Shown: positions 26,418 to 36,200 of the stretch, piece after piece | Numbering within the stretch: the stretch's first letter is position 1 | Layout of the letters: every line of letters starts with the position of its first letter | Source: Bradyrhizobium sp. | GTDB lineage: Bacteria; Pseudomonadota; Alphaproteobacteria; Rhizobiales; Xanthobacteraceae | Assembly (NCBI RefSeq): GCF_016219575.1 | Contig: NZ_JACRMG010000012.1 | Coordinates: 62,001-126,000 of the forward strand | DNA: 64,000 bases | Direction of reading: 5' to 3' | The notes under the pieces: generated by a model | What the model was told of the DNA's origin: nothing | Seen by the model: the letters and a program-made list of their open reading frames with translations, nothing else | Database searches by the model: none | Program-made: the position numbers and the translations under genes

Positions 26418-27403
26418 TAGGACGGCTCCATCCCGAGCGACTTGCCGGTCTCCAGCCAGATCGGCAATTCGCGCTGGTACAAGGCGTTGCTTTCCTTGAA
26501 GCCGATCGCAGGCTCCAGCACAAAAGTGCTGAGGACTTCCTTCACCTTGGGATCGTTGTTGGCCGCCACGAAGAGTTCCGCCAGCCGGTCGACGATCGGC
26601 TGTGGCGTTGCCTTCGGCACAGCCCATCCCGAGAAGCCGCTCAAGGTAAAGAACTTCGATGTGGCGCCTTGCTCGGGCAGGGTCTTGACGTCGGGGATCG
26701 CGGCGACCTTCTTCGAATGCACCGCGAACAGGACGCCGAGATTGCTTCCGAGCACGGATTGCGCGGCCGTATAGCTGCCCATCGCAACGTCGAGCGTGCC
26801 TTCCGCCAGTCCCGTCCACATCGGCGCTTCGCCCCGGTAATGCACCGGCTCGATGTTGAGGCCATATTGCTTGTTGAGCTCGTTGATCGTCATGTGCGGA
26901 GCCGAGCCCGCGCTGTAGGTGCCGAAATTCACCTTGCCGCTCTTCTTCGCAAAGGCGACCAAATCGTCGAGCGACTTGACGCCGGATTTCGGGCTCGCCA
27001 CCAGCAGCAGCCCGGCGCCCGGAATGATGCTGACGAGCGTCAAATCCTTGTCCATGTCGTAGCCGGGGTTCTTCATCATCACCCGGTTCATCACATAGGT
27101 GGTCGAGATCGAGCACAGGATGGTGTGGCCGTCAGGCTCGGCGCGCGCGACTTCGGCCGCCCCGATGGAGCCGGAGGCGCCCGCCTTGTTTTCGACGACG
27201 ACGGTCTTGCCCACCTGCCTCGTGATGAAATCGCCGAAGGCGCGCGCGAGCAGGTCGGTTTGCCCACCTGCCGGATAGCTGCAGATCATGCGGATGTTCC
27301 GCGACGGCCAGGCGGCCTGCGCCGAGGCTCCGCGCGAGATGAAGGGCATAGCGGCGGCTGCAGTACCGGCAGCCATGAAGTGACGGCGGTCGAGTTTCTT
27401 CAA
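26417..27403 (-). CDS. Bug-family substrate-binding protein with twin-arginine signal
   Basis: 328 residues from a TTG at 27403. TTG is chosen because GGGAGGT lies seven bases upstream and the product starts KKLDRRHFMAAGTAAAAM, a twin-arginine (Tat) signal peptide; Bug receptors usually use the Sec pathway. Mature part: WPSRNIRMICSYPAGGQTD and VVVENKAGASGS, family hallmarks. No tctAB nearby. The stop TAG coincides with the edge of a palindrome. Tat export would suggest folding before export. Ligand unknown. Confidence 0.88.
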   Translation of the reverse strand: MKKLDRRHFMAAGTAAAAMPFISRGASAQAAWPSRNIRMICSYPAGGQTDLLARAFGDFITRQVGKTVVVENKAGASGSIGAAEVARAEPDGHTILCSISTTYVMNRVMMKNPGYDMDKDLTLVSIIPGAGLLLVASPKSGVKSLDDLVAFAKKSGKVNFGTYSAGSAPHMTINELNKQYGLNIEPVHYRGEAPMWTGLAEGTLDVAMGSYTAAQSVLGSNLGVLFAVHSKKVAAIPDVKTLPEQGATSKFFTLSGFSGWAVPKATPQPIVDRLAELFVAANNDPKVKEVLSTFVLEPAIGFKESNALYQRELPIWLETGKSLGMEPS

Positions 27404-27567
27404 TTTGGTTACCTCCCTGGATTCGTCCACGAAGGTACCGCATCGACCCGCCTCTGCCACCCGCAGGAGGCGGGACAGATTGGCGCATTCAGGCGGGCAG
27501 CGGCTGCCGGCGAAGTGGCGCTTCGCCGACAGCCGACGGTTGAATTGAAAGTCGCTGCCACATCCGC

Positions 27568-28353
27568 TCAGAACAATCCGGGCAGCATCATCGCCACCTT
27601 CTGCCGGTAGCGCCGGTACTCCTCGCCGAACTGCGCCACCAGATCCCGCTCCTCGAGCCAGATGCCTACGAAGATGTAGGCCGTCGTCACCGCCGCGAAC
27701 AGGAGATGACCGACCGTCATGACCGGTGCCGACCAGAACGCGATGATGAAGCCGAGATAGATCGGGTGCCGGATCAGGCGGTAGAGGCCGGGTGTCTTGA
27801 ACTTCATCGGCTCGGCGAGACGGCCGGCAAAGTGGGTGACCACCTGCGTCAGCCCGAACAGCTCGAAATGGCTGATCAGGAAGGTGCTGTAGAGCACGAC
27901 GAGCCAGCCGAGGAAGTGAACTGCAACCGCGGCGTAAGCGAGCGCAGGCGTTTCGATCTGCCAGACCACGGCCGTGATCGGCTGCCACTGCCAGAACAGC
28001 AGGACCAGCGAGAGGCTCGCCAGCAGCACATAGGTGCTGCGTTCGAGCGCAGGCGAAGCGAAGTTCGCGAACAGCCGCTTGAAGCCCTGGCGAGCCATGC
28101 CGCTGTGCTGGACGGCAAACAGCGACATCAGCGCGAGATTGACGACCAGGGCGCGCAGGGGCGAGGCAGCCACGCCGCTGTCGATCGTCTTCGGCACGAT
28201 CAATTGCGAGACGAAGCCGATGGCGTAGAGGAAGGTGACGAAGAAGACGAGATAGGCGAGCACGCCGTAGCCGAGCACGAAGCTGCGCGCGGCCAGCGAG
28301 CCGCGGGTTTGATCCGGCTGATGGACCGGCCCGCTTTGCATGGTGATGGACAT
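27568..28353 (-). CDS. mddA: Methanethiol S-methyltransferase-like membrane protein (MddA/NnrU type)
   Basis: 261 residues, about six to seven transmembrane helices. The motif RHPIYLGFIIAFW (SAM-binding RHPxY of isoprenylcysteine-methyltransferase-like proteins) and the C-terminal EERDLVAQFGEEYRRYRQKV are characteristic. Length, the AVQHSGMARQGFKR block and the SHFELFGL text fit MddA, which methylates methanethiol to dimethyl sulfide; this activity is known in Bradyrhizobium. Other NnrU-like proteins share parts of the motif, so the substrate assignment is probable rather than certain. Confidence 0.8.
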   Translation of the reverse strand: MSITMQSGPVHQPDQTRGSLAARSFVLGYGVLAYLVFFVTFLYAIGFVSQLIVPKTIDSGVAASPLRALVVNLALMSLFAVQHSGMARQGFKRLFANFASPALERSTYVLLASLSLVLLFWQWQPITAVVWQIETPALAYAAVAVHFLGWLVVLYSTFLISHFELFGLTQVVTHFAGRLAEPMKFKTPGLYRLIRHPIYLGFIIAFWSAPVMTVGHLLFAAVTTAYIFVGIWLEERDLVAQFGEEYRRYRQKVAMMLPGLF

Positions 28354-28504
28354 GTCCGGTTCTCCTGATAGGGGGTGACGGGTGGAGGGCTGCCGGCGAC
28401 GGGGACTTCGCCGGCAGCTCGCAGTTGCGTCAGACCGAGGCAGGTCCGGCGCAGACGTGGTTCGCTTGGCAAGACCTGCCGAGGCGATCCACGGGGGTGG
28501 GCTG

Positions 28505-28735
28505 TTACTCGGTGTCCTTGACGGAGACGCCGCCGCCGCTGGTGCTGGGAGCCGGCTTGGGGTCCTTTCGGTGATCGCGGACTTCGGGCGCGTTGGCGCG
28601 GTGATCGCGAACGACCGGCTTGGTGCGATGGTCGCGAGTAGCGGTAGCGGCCGAGGCCGACGCCAGCGACATCATCGAGACGGCGACGAGGCCGAGCGCG
28701 AATGCGGCAATTCTGGACTTGGAGATGTGGTTCAT
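28505..28735 (-). CDS. Small exported protein with RDHR repeats
   Basis: 76 residues. A signal peptide occupies about residues 1-29 (ends SASAATA). The mature part of about 47 residues contains three spaced copies of RDHR (TRDHRTKP, VRDHRANA, VRDHRKDP) followed by a Gly/Ser/Pro tail. No family recognised. The alternating Arg, Asp and His could bind metal or anion, which is speculation. It is the first of a run of small minus-strand genes downstream of the DUF4242 gene. Confidence 0.7.
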   Translation of the reverse strand: MNHISKSRIAAFALGLVAVSMMSLASASAATATRDHRTKPVVRDHRANAPEVRDHRKDPKPAPSTSGGGVSVKDTE

Positions 28736-28846
28736 GATCTTCCTCTGGGTTTGGGTGTGTCAGGGACGTGAGTACTCAGTCGGCAAGCGCTGTCGGCGCT
28801 CGCCGGCGGAGTTGGTTGTGGCGCGGCGCACGCTGCGCCGGCCGAA

Positions 28847-29014
28847 TTACCTAAGGGGACTGCCGCGCGCGATGATCGCGCGGGCGGCTTGCCGTTCCCG
28901 GCTCGCCAGCATGCGGGCAACCGACCGGTTGACGAACCGGCGGAAGCGCAGGAGGAGAGCCTTGAAGAAGCGGTGGGTTGGGTTCAGCGCGGGCGCTTCG
29001 AACAAAGTAGACAT
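28847..29014 (-). CDS. Small basic protein, 55 residues
   Basis: A short open frame from ATG 29014 (a second ATG lies six bases upstream) to TAA. The product starts MSTLFEAPALNPTHRFFK and is strongly basic after residue 15 (LLRFRRFVNRSVARML, then ASRERQAARAIIARGS), consistent with an amphipathic helix of the DUF1127-like small-protein type. GAGAA lies ten bases before the start. It sits in a run of small minus-strand genes. Supported only by composition, start site and context. Confidence 0.5.
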   Translation of the reverse strand: MSTLFEAPALNPTHRFFKALLLRFRRFVNRSVARMLASRERQAARAIIARGSPLR

Positions 29015-29118
29015 GGTCATTTCTCGTCGTGAATCGGTTCGTTAGTGAAACGGCTCCCGTGCTGAGGCACCGGCCACCCCGGGCGGGAGCCCGGGACGAC
29101 TGAGCAAGAGGCCGCGAA

Positions 29119-29343
29119 CTAGTATGAGGACGCGCAGTTGTCGTACTGCCTGTTGCAGGTTCGGTTGATGCACGCGGTCCAGTCGCCCTTGGCTCCGGCG
29201 GCCCCGGCGCAACGCTGGTTGCAGAGTCTGTACTTCTGAATACAGCTCATTTTGGCAGCATCGGCGGTTTCAGCGAAACTCAGCAATGAGCCCGCTGCAA
29301 GGGCCGCGACCACGAGGAAGGATTTCCAGTAAGGCTTGTTCAT
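29119..29343 (-). CDS. Small secreted cysteine-rich protein
   Basis: 74 residues. The signal peptide ends near TADAAK (about residue 30). The mature peptide of about 44 residues has six cysteines (SC, LC, RC, AC, TC, NC), enough for three disulfides, and reads CIQKYRLCNQRC before a Gly/Ala stretch. GGAG lies close upstream of the ATG. Family not recognised; likely a small periplasmic disulfide-bonded protein. Confidence 0.75.
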   Translation of the reverse strand: MNKPYWKSFLVVAALAAGSLLSFAETADAAKMSCIQKYRLCNQRCAGAAGAKGDWTACINRTCNRQYDNCASSY

Positions 29344-29434
29344 GTGTTGCTCCTAATCGTTTGGTCGATTGTCGTGATTGGTGGTAGCGAATTGGCAGTT
29401 GCCGGAAGGTGAGACGACGCCCGCGCCGAAGTTG

Positions 29435-29740
29435 CTATTCCGCAGCGGCAGTCCGGGGTGCGGGATCGTCACGCACGACGACGGTGGTGGCGACCTTGTA
29501 GAACTCCTCGCCGGGCATGCCGACGCGGCGGGCGTGCTCGCGGATCGATTCGCCATCGCGCGCCTCGTAGATGCAGAAGGTGCCGATGCGGCCGTCGGCC
29601 TCGTGCACCACATAGCTGCGGATCCAGCGGACGCGATCGGACATCTGCTCGTTGCCGATCTTCGCGGACTTGGCTCCCGCGGCTTCCAGTTCGTTCAGGT
29701 TTGCCCAGGCGCTCGGACGGCGGATGACGTAGAGTTCCAT
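29435..29740 (-). CDS. DUF4242 (nickel-binding-like) protein
   Basis: 101 residues, starting MELYVIRRPSAW after a GAGGAG site. The ferredoxin-like fold pattern and the blocks IRSYVVHEADGRIGTFCIYEA and REHARRVGMPGEEF match the DUF4242 family, whose members are annotated as nickel-binding or of unknown function. Cytoplasmic. Divergent from the winged-helix/TPR gene at 29894. Confidence 0.8.
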   Translation of the reverse strand: MELYVIRRPSAWANLNELEAAGAKSAKIGNEQMSDRVRWIRSYVVHEADGRIGTFCIYEARDGESIREHARRVGMPGEEFYKVATTVVVRDDPAPRTAAAE

Positions 29741-29837
29741 TAGAAATCTCCTCAGGGGTTGTTAACCAATGGCCGCGAATGACCGCCGGCCGTGAGGAGC
29801 TATAGGGGCAGGTAGCGCTGACCGTCCTTACCGCGGC

Positions 29838-29870
29838 CTGATCTTTTCCTGATCCCTGGCTGAACCTTTT
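29838..29870 (+). promoter_or_regulatory. Three 11-base direct repeats, candidate winged-helix binding site
   Basis: CTGATC, CTGATC and CTGAAC begin at 29838, 29849 and 29860, exactly 11 bases apart. OmpR/PhoB-type winged-helix proteins bind direct repeats with about this spacing. The array ends 23 bases before the start of a gene encoding just such a domain, so autoregulation is a reasonable inference. Confidence 0.5.
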
Positions 29871-29893
29871 CGCTGCCGCCCGGACTCAGGGAT

Positions 29894-31702
29894 ATGATCC
29901 TCAGGTTTGGACCCTTCGAGCTCGACGAAGCGGGCCGCGTTGTCATGTGCGCGCGGCAAGAGGTCCCATTGCAACCCCGCGTCTTCGATCTCCTGGTCTA
30001 TCTCGTTCACAACCGCGAGCGGGTCGTCTCCAAGGACGAGCTGCTGGAAGCTGTCTGGCCTCACGTCACCGTGACCGACAACTCGCTGCAGCGGGCCGTG
30101 AGTGCGTTGCGCGCCGTGCTGCGCAAGGGCGGCATGGAGGACGCCATCCGGAATGTGCCGGGCAAGGGATATCGCTTCTGCCTCGACGACGAGACTGGGC
30201 AACAGGCGCAGGCGGCTCAGCCGGCCGTCGATGACGAGCAGGACGTGCGGGCGCGCGCAAGGCAAGCTGCTGCCGCGCAGGCGTGGGCGGAAGCCGTAGC
30301 GCAGTTTGAAAAAGCCGATGCCGCCGGTTCGCTCAGCGGCGAGGACCTGCATCTATGGGCTCTCGCCCTTCAATGCACCGGCAAGACCGATGCCGCCCTG
30401 CCCGTTCTGGTCCGCGCCGTCGCCGCGCATACCAAGGCAGGCGATGTGCCTCTGGCGGTGACCGATGCGGTCACGCTGTCGGGCCTGCATTTCGAGCGCG
30501 GTCAGGCGGCGATGGCAAAGGGATGGCTGGCCCGCGCAGAGGATTGGGCAGCCGAAACCAATGACCCTGCGACGACGGCACTGATCTTCTGGATGAAGTC
30601 CAAGGTAGCGGCGTTCGACGGCGAGCCGGAACAGGCACTCTCGTTTGCCGATGCCGCCTACTCCGCGGTCCGGCACAAGGGCGCCGTCAATATCGAAGCG
30701 CTGAGCCTGGTTTACCGCGGCTTCTATCGCCTGTGCCTGGGCGACACACGCGCGGGCCTCGCCGATCAGGATCATGCCGCGACACTGGCGCTGTCCAGCA
30801 ACGATCTCGATCCCGTCATGGGCGGCATCCTCTACTGCAACATCCTGTGGGCATCGCGGATGTTCGGCGACTGGGCGCGGGCCAACCAGTGGACGCTGGG
30901 CTATCAGAAATTCTGCTCGGAAAGCGGCATGGAACTGACCGGCTCGTGCCAGCTGCATCGCTCGGAGGTGCTCGGCGTCAGGGGCTCGCTCAACGAGGCC
31001 TTGTCTCGCATCCAGGACTCGCTGGCGCGGCTCACCAGCGAGGCACCGTGGTCGATCGGCGACGCCAACCGCGTGCTCGGCGACATCCTGTCCGCCATCG
31101 GCGACGATGACGCCGCGCTCGAAGCCTATGACAGGGCGTATTCGTTCGGGTGGGATCCCGAGCCCGGCCGCGCCATGCTGCTGCTGGAACGGGGCGAAGC
31201 GGAAGCCGCCTATGCCAGCCTCGAGCGCAGCCTGATCGGCAAGAGCTGGTGGACGCTGCAGCGGCGGGGAATATTGTTCGCGCATCTGGCACTCGTTGCG
31301 GCGCATACGGGCCGGCACGACCAGGCGCTGGACCTGATCGACGAGCTTTCGGGAAGTCCGGATCGCTGGCCGATGCCCTCGATCCGTGCCCTGGCGAGCG
31401 AAGCGCAGTCGGTGCTCGCGCTGGCGCGCGGCGATCGGGAAGCTGCGATGCAGCACCTGCATCTTGCGCGGCAGCTCTGGTCGAGCATCGAAGGAAAGGT
31501 GCAGGCCGTGCGGCTCAGGCTGCGGATCGCGCGGCTGCAGCTGGAACGCGATGACATTCGCGGTGCACTGGCCGAAGTGCACGCCGCCCAGCTCATTGCA
31601 GACGAGCTGGGCTCGCGCAAGCTGCAGGCCGATTGCGCCGCGCTGCAAGGCGACATCGATGCGCGCAAGGTCGGGCGCGCCGTTGCCCAAGCCCGCAGTT
31701 AA
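29894..31702 (+). CDS. Winged-helix (OmpR/PhoB-type) transcriptional regulator with TPR region
   Basis: 602 residues. Residues 1-97 are a trans_reg_C DNA-binding domain: MILRFGPFELDEAGRVV, LLVYLVHNRERVVSKDELL, VTVTDNSLQRAVSALR and the wing VPGKGYRFCL. No phosphoacceptor receiver domain is present. The remaining 500 residues are helical with TPR-like repeats. This is the architecture of CadC-like/adenylate-cyclase-associated regulators without a transmembrane helix, so it is cytoplasmic and likely senses a ligand or partner through the TPR part. Target genes unknown. Three 11-base repeats lie just upstream. Confidence 0.88.
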   Translation: MILRFGPFELDEAGRVVMCARQEVPLQPRVFDLLVYLVHNRERVVSKDELLEAVWPHVTVTDNSLQRAVSALRAVLRKGGMEDAIRNVPGKGYRFCLDDETGQQAQAAQPAVDDEQDVRARARQAAAAQAWAEAVAQFEKADAAGSLSGEDLHLWALALQCTGKTDAALPVLVRAVAAHTKAGDVPLAVTDAVTLSGLHFERGQAAMAKGWLARAEDWAAETNDPATTALIFWMKSKVAAFDGEPEQALSFADAAYSAVRHKGAVNIEALSLVYRGFYRLCLGDTRAGLADQDHAATLALSSNDLDPVMGGILYCNILWASRMFGDWARANQWTLGYQKFCSESGMELTGSCQLHRSEVLGVRGSLNEALSRIQDSLARLTSEAPWSIGDANRVLGDILSAIGDDDAALEAYDRAYSFGWDPEPGRAMLLLERGEAEAAYASLERSLIGKSWWTLQRRGILFAHLALVAAHTGRHDQALDLIDELSGSPDRWPMPSIRALASEAQSVLALARGDREAAMQHLHLARQLWSSIEGKVQAVRLRLRIARLQLERDDIRGALAEVHAAQLIADELGSRKLQADCAALQGDIDARKVGRAVAQARS

Positions 31703-31739
31703 GCCCGCAGCTGAGTCCGCACACGAGCCCGCGGCTGAT
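31692..31739 (+). repeat. 12-base tandem repeat at a stop codon, four units
   Basis: Four imperfect 12-base units run in a row (CCCGCAGTTAAG, CCCGCAGCTGAG, TCCGCACACGAG, CCCGCGGCTGAT). The TAA that ends the winged-helix/TPR gene lies in the first unit. In another frame the array would encode Pro/Ala-rich repeats. Confidence 0.7.
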
Positions 31740-31747
31740 CCTGCCCG

Positions 31748-32167
31748 TCAGGCGCCAACGTAGGGAAGGCTGGCGACGAGAACCGCCAGCAGAACCGCAT
31801 TGCACAGCATGCCGGTCCAATGCAGCCGGCGCAGCCGCCGCACGGCGCAGGCATCGCCGGAATCCCTCGCGCTCAGCTGGGCATCCATCTTGCCCATGAA
31901 CCAGCGGCGTCCGAGAATCGCCGACGCAGCAACCACGCCAATTCCGACGGCGAAAAACGGCCGGCCAGCGGCTGCGAAGGCCAGCGTCCCGATGACGCCG
32001 GCAACGCCCAGCATCACAAACTGGATGTTGAACATGCCGCGCAGCAACTGGGTGACCTGCGGGATGTCGAGCTTCACAAAAAGAAAAGCAGGCGAGGCCA
32101 GGAAGAAATAGCCCATCGAGAAAAGCAGGATGACGGTGGCGGCCAAGGCGAAGGCATTCGATGTCAT
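31748..32167 (-). CDS. Small integral membrane protein
   Basis: 139 residues from MTSNAFALA at 32167, with GGAAGGG upstream. Four predicted hydrophobic spans (about 6-27, 45-63, 67-86 and 117-137) and a basic loop RRLRRLHW before the last. Family not recognised. Convergent with the winged-helix/TPR gene, so not obviously co-regulated with it. Confidence 0.7.
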   Translation of the reverse strand: MTSNAFALAATVILLFSMGYFFLASPAFLFVKLDIPQVTQLLRGMFNIQFVMLGVAGVIGTLAFAAAGRPFFAVGIGVVAASAILGRRWFMGKMDAQLSARDSGDACAVRRLRRLHWTGMLCNAVLLAVLVASLPYVGA

Positions 32168-32268
32168 GCGATCATCCCTTCCCCGCCGGGCAGCGGCACG
32201 CCGGCGGCAGCTGATGATAGTACACCGGGGCTCCCGCACTATTCGGCTTTGGTCGGAAGCACCACTCC

Positions 32269-33297
32269 CTACACCGCCTGCGCCACCCGCTCGCGGGCCA
32301 GCGGCAGCACCTCGCGGGCAAAGATGCCGGCGGAATGCAGCACTTCCTCTTGCGTCAGATCGCCGAAGGAGAACTGGCTGATGAAATAATTCGCGCCGGC
32401 TTCATTGGCCATGCGGCTGACCTGCTCGCCGATGGTGCCGGGCGAGCCGACGATGCCGCCGCCGTGCTTCACCACGGTCTCGAAATCCTCGGGAATGCGG
32501 GCATAGCGCGGCTGGGTGCCGTGGATGTTCCAGAGCTTCATGAAGCTCTTGAAGAAGGCCGGCCAGGCGCGGCGGCCAAGGTTCATGGCTTCATGATCGG
32601 TGTCGGCGCAGACGACGAAGCGGTTGATGCCGAGCAGCGGCAATTGTTCGGGTGCGTTGCCGGCGGCAACCCATTCGGCGCGGTAGCGGTCGGCGATCTC
32701 GCGCACGCGCGGAATCGGCCCGCCGCAGACGATGTTGATGCGGTTCTGCGCCGGCCAAGCCGCGCCTTCCGGCACCGGCACGGCATACCACAGCGGCGGA
32801 TGCGGCAATTGCACCGGCTTCAGGTCGATCGGGACGTTGTTGTACGTGTAATGCTTGCCGGCGAAATTGACCTCGTCCTTCGTCAGTGCCTGCATCATGA
32901 CGGTGTAGGCCTCGACATACATCGCCTGTGCGCTTTCTGAATCGACGCCGAAATAATCGAGCTCGTGCGGCGAGGCGCCGCGGCCGATGCCCACCTCGAC
33001 GCGCCCGCCGCTAAGGTGATCCAGCATGCAGACTTCCTCGGCAAGCCGCAGCGGGTGATGCGCGGGCAGCACATAGACCAGCGCGCCGAGCCGGATGCGG
33101 CGCGTGCGCTGCGTGATCGCGGACAGGAAGATGCTCGGCGACGGCGCTAGATTGAGCGGCGTCGAGTGATGCTCGCTCATGTGATACGTGCGGAAGCCGG
33201 CGCGGTCGTAGAACTCGATCAGCGCGAGCCGCTTCTCGTATTGCTCCGACAGCGGATACGGGCCGCGGTCGTTCTGATCGAAGATGCCGAACTGCAT
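32269..33297 (-). CDS. Luciferase-like (LLM class) flavin-dependent oxidoreductase
   Basis: 342 residues from MQFGIFDQNDRG. TIM-barrel LLM features: GFRTYHMSEHHSTPLNLAPSP (the SEHH motif), RIRLGALVYVLPAHHPLRLAEEV and GGRVEVGIGRG. FMN- or F420-type cofactor is possible; bacterial luciferase-like FMNH2 use is more likely here. The ATG lies two bases after the stop of the large oxidoreductase gene, so the two are almost certainly co-translated and may act in one catabolic route. Confidence 0.9.
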   Translation of the reverse strand: MQFGIFDQNDRGPYPLSEQYEKRLALIEFYDRAGFRTYHMSEHHSTPLNLAPSPSIFLSAITQRTRRIRLGALVYVLPAHHPLRLAEEVCMLDHLSGGRVEVGIGRGASPHELDYFGVDSESAQAMYVEAYTVMMQALTKDEVNFAGKHYTYNNVPIDLKPVQLPHPPLWYAVPVPEGAAWPAQNRINIVCGGPIPRVREIADRYRAEWVAAGNAPEQLPLLGINRFVVCADTDHEAMNLGRRAWPAFFKSFMKLWNIHGTQPRYARIPEDFETVVKHGGGIVGSPGTIGEQVSRMANEAGANYFISQFSFGDLTQEEVLHSAGIFAREVLPLARERVAQAV

Positions 33298-33299
33298 CC

Positions 33300-36200
33300 C
33301 TACTCCGCCGCCTGCGCGATCCGTTGGCCGATCTCGCTTTCGATGCGCGCGCATTCGGCGCGATAGCGGGCGACATTGGCTTCCTTGATGTGGCCGTAAC
33401 CGCGCACCACTTCCGGCATCTTCGCCAGCGCCACCAGCCGCGGCAGGTCGAGCTTGCCGTCAAGATGGCGGAAGATCATCGCGGAATATTCGCCCGGCAG
33501 TGCGCGCTCCATCCTGCGTTCCGCAGTGTAACCGAAAATATCGAGCGCGCTGCCGCGGAAACCCTTCAGCTTCGCGAGCACGCCGAAGGCCTTGAACACC
33601 CACGGACCGAATTCGCGCTTCTGCAAGTGGCCAGTGACCTTGTCGCGGCGGGCGAGCAGCGGCGGCGCCAGCAGCACCTTCAGGGAAGGATCGCCGTCGA
33701 ACTGCGCCTGCAGGGCCTTGGCGAATTCGCCGTCGCTATAGAGGCGGGCGACTTCGTATTCGTCCTTGTAGGCCATCAGCTTGAACAGGCCCTTTGCAAA
33801 GGCTTCCGTCAGCTCCGTCGAGCCGGGCGCGGCCTTGGCTTCGGCGGCGCGCACGCGCTCGACCTCGGCGAGGTAGCGCTTCGAATAGGCTTCGTCCTGG
33901 TAGTCGGCAAGGAATTTGGCGCGGAAGGCGATGGTCTCGTCCAGCGTCTTCTTCGCGGGCATCGCCGCGCTCGACTTGAATCGGGCGGCCGAGACCACGC
34001 GCGGCAGGTCGTGGGCGGCGAGCCGGCCCCAGGCAAAGGCCAGGCGATTCATCTCGATCGCAGCGCCGTTGAGCTCGATCGCCTTCTGGATCGCCTCCAG
34101 CGACAGCGGGATGGCACCGCGCTGGAATGCGAAGCCGAGCATGAAGGCGTTGGTGGCGATGCTGTCGCCCATCAGCGCCGTGGCGAGCCCGGTGGCGTCG
34201 AGGATGTCGAGATGGTCGGCCGTGATGGCACCATTGAGCGCATCGCGCATCGCGCCCATCTCGAAATCGATGTCGGGATTGATCACGAAGCTCGCGGTCG
34301 GCAACAGGTCGGCATTGACGACGGCGCGGGTGACGCCGCGGTCGGCACTGTTCAGCGCCGTGGCCGAGGTCGCGACCACGATGTCGCAGCCGAGGATGAG
34401 GTTGGCATTGCCCGGCGCGATGCGGACGCTGGAGAGATCGTCGGCATGGGGCGCAATGCGGACGTGGCTCATGACCGCGCCGTTCTTCTGCGACAGGCCG
34501 GTGAAGTCGAGCGTCGAGCAGGCCTTGCCGTCGACATGGGCGGCCATGCCGAGCAGCGCGCCGATGGTGATGACGCCGGTGCCGCCGATGCCGGTGACCA
34601 GGATGTTGAAGGGACCATCAAGCGCGGGCGTCGCGGGCTGCGGCAGGTCGGCGAACAGCGCCGACGGATCGGCGGCGGTGCGATCGGCCTTGCGCAGCTT
34701 GCCACCATGCACGGTGACGAAGCTCGGGCAAAAACCCTCGACGCAGGAAAAATCCTTGTTGCAGTTGGACTGGTCGATGCGGCGCTTGCGGCCGAGCTCG
34801 GTTTCCAGCGGCTGCACCGAGACGCAGTTCGACACCTGCGAGCAGTCGCCGCAGCCTTCGCAGACGCGCTCGTTGATGAAGACGCGCTTCGGCGGATCGG
34901 GATAGAGCCCGCGCTTGCGGCGACGGCGCTTTTCCGCCGCGCAGGTCTGGTCGTAGATCAGCACCGTGAGGCCGGCGACGTCGCGCAACTCTCTTTGCAC
35001 GGCGTCCAGTTCGCGGCGGTGATGCACGGTCGCCAGCGGCGGGAAGTAGTTGCTCGGGTATTTCTCGGGATCGTCGGTGACGATGGCGAGGCGCTTGGTG
35101 CCTTCGGCCGCCACCTGATGGGCGATCTGCGAAACGTTGAAGCCGCCCTCGGCGGGCTGGCCGCCGGTCATCGCGACCGCGTCGTTGTAGAGGATCTTGT
35201 AGGTGATGTTGACGCCGGCCGCGGCCGCGGCGCGTAGCGCCAGCAGGCCGGAATGGGTGTAGGTGCCGTCGCCGAGATTCTGGAAGACGTGCTTCTCGTT
35301 GGTGAACGGCGCCTGGCCGATCCAGGCGACACCCTCGGCACCCATATGCGAGATGGTCGTGGTGCGGCGGGCGGGGATATACAGCGCCATGCCGTGACAG
35401 CCGATGCCGGCCATGGCGCGGCTGCCCTCCGGAATTTTCGTCGAGGTGTTGTGCGGGCAGCCCGAGCAGAAATACGGCGTGCGCTGCAGTTTTGCGGCGC
35501 CGATGCCGTCGGCCGGGCGATCGAAGGCCTCCAGCTTGGCGAGGCGCTGCTCCAGTGCGGGGCTGCGATGGCCGACCTTGCGCAGGCGCGCCACCACGGC
35601 GGCCGCCACCATGGTCGGCGTCAGTTCGCCCTCGCTCGGCAACAGCACCGCGCCGCTCTCGTCGCGCTTGCCGACCACCGACGGACGCTTTGAGGCGTCC
35701 ATATTGTAGAGAATGCGGATCAGCTGGTCCTCGATGAAGCCGCGCTTCTCCTCGACCACGAGCACGTCCTGCAGGCCCTCGGCGAAGGCGAGCGCGCCGC
35801 GCGCTTCCAGCGGCCAGGTCAGCGCGACCTTGTAGATGCGCAGGCCCAGCGCCTGCGCCTCGGCATCCGTGATGCCGAGATCGGCGAGCGCCTGGCGCAG
35901 ATCGAGATAGGCCTTGCCGGTCGCCATGATGCCGAGCCGCGCCGGCTTCGAATCCAGCTCGATGCGATCGAAACGGTTGGCGCGGGCAAACGCCGCGACC
36001 GCCTCCATCTTCGGGCCATGCAGCCGCTTCTCTGCCTCCAGCGGCGGATCGGGCCATCGGATCGAGAGGCCGCCCGGCGGCATCTCGAAATCGTCGGGCG
36101 TGATGATCTTGATGCGATCGATGTCAGAGATGATCGAGGCGGAGCTTTCGACCGTCTCCGAAATCGCCTTGAAGCCGACCCAGCAGCCGGAGTAGCGCGA

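Noticed and set aside
28732..28920. 62-codon minus-strand frame upstream of the RDHR gene
   Set aside because: Shadow-like Arg/Ala/Pro composition; overlaps the better-supported 55-codon gene in another frame.
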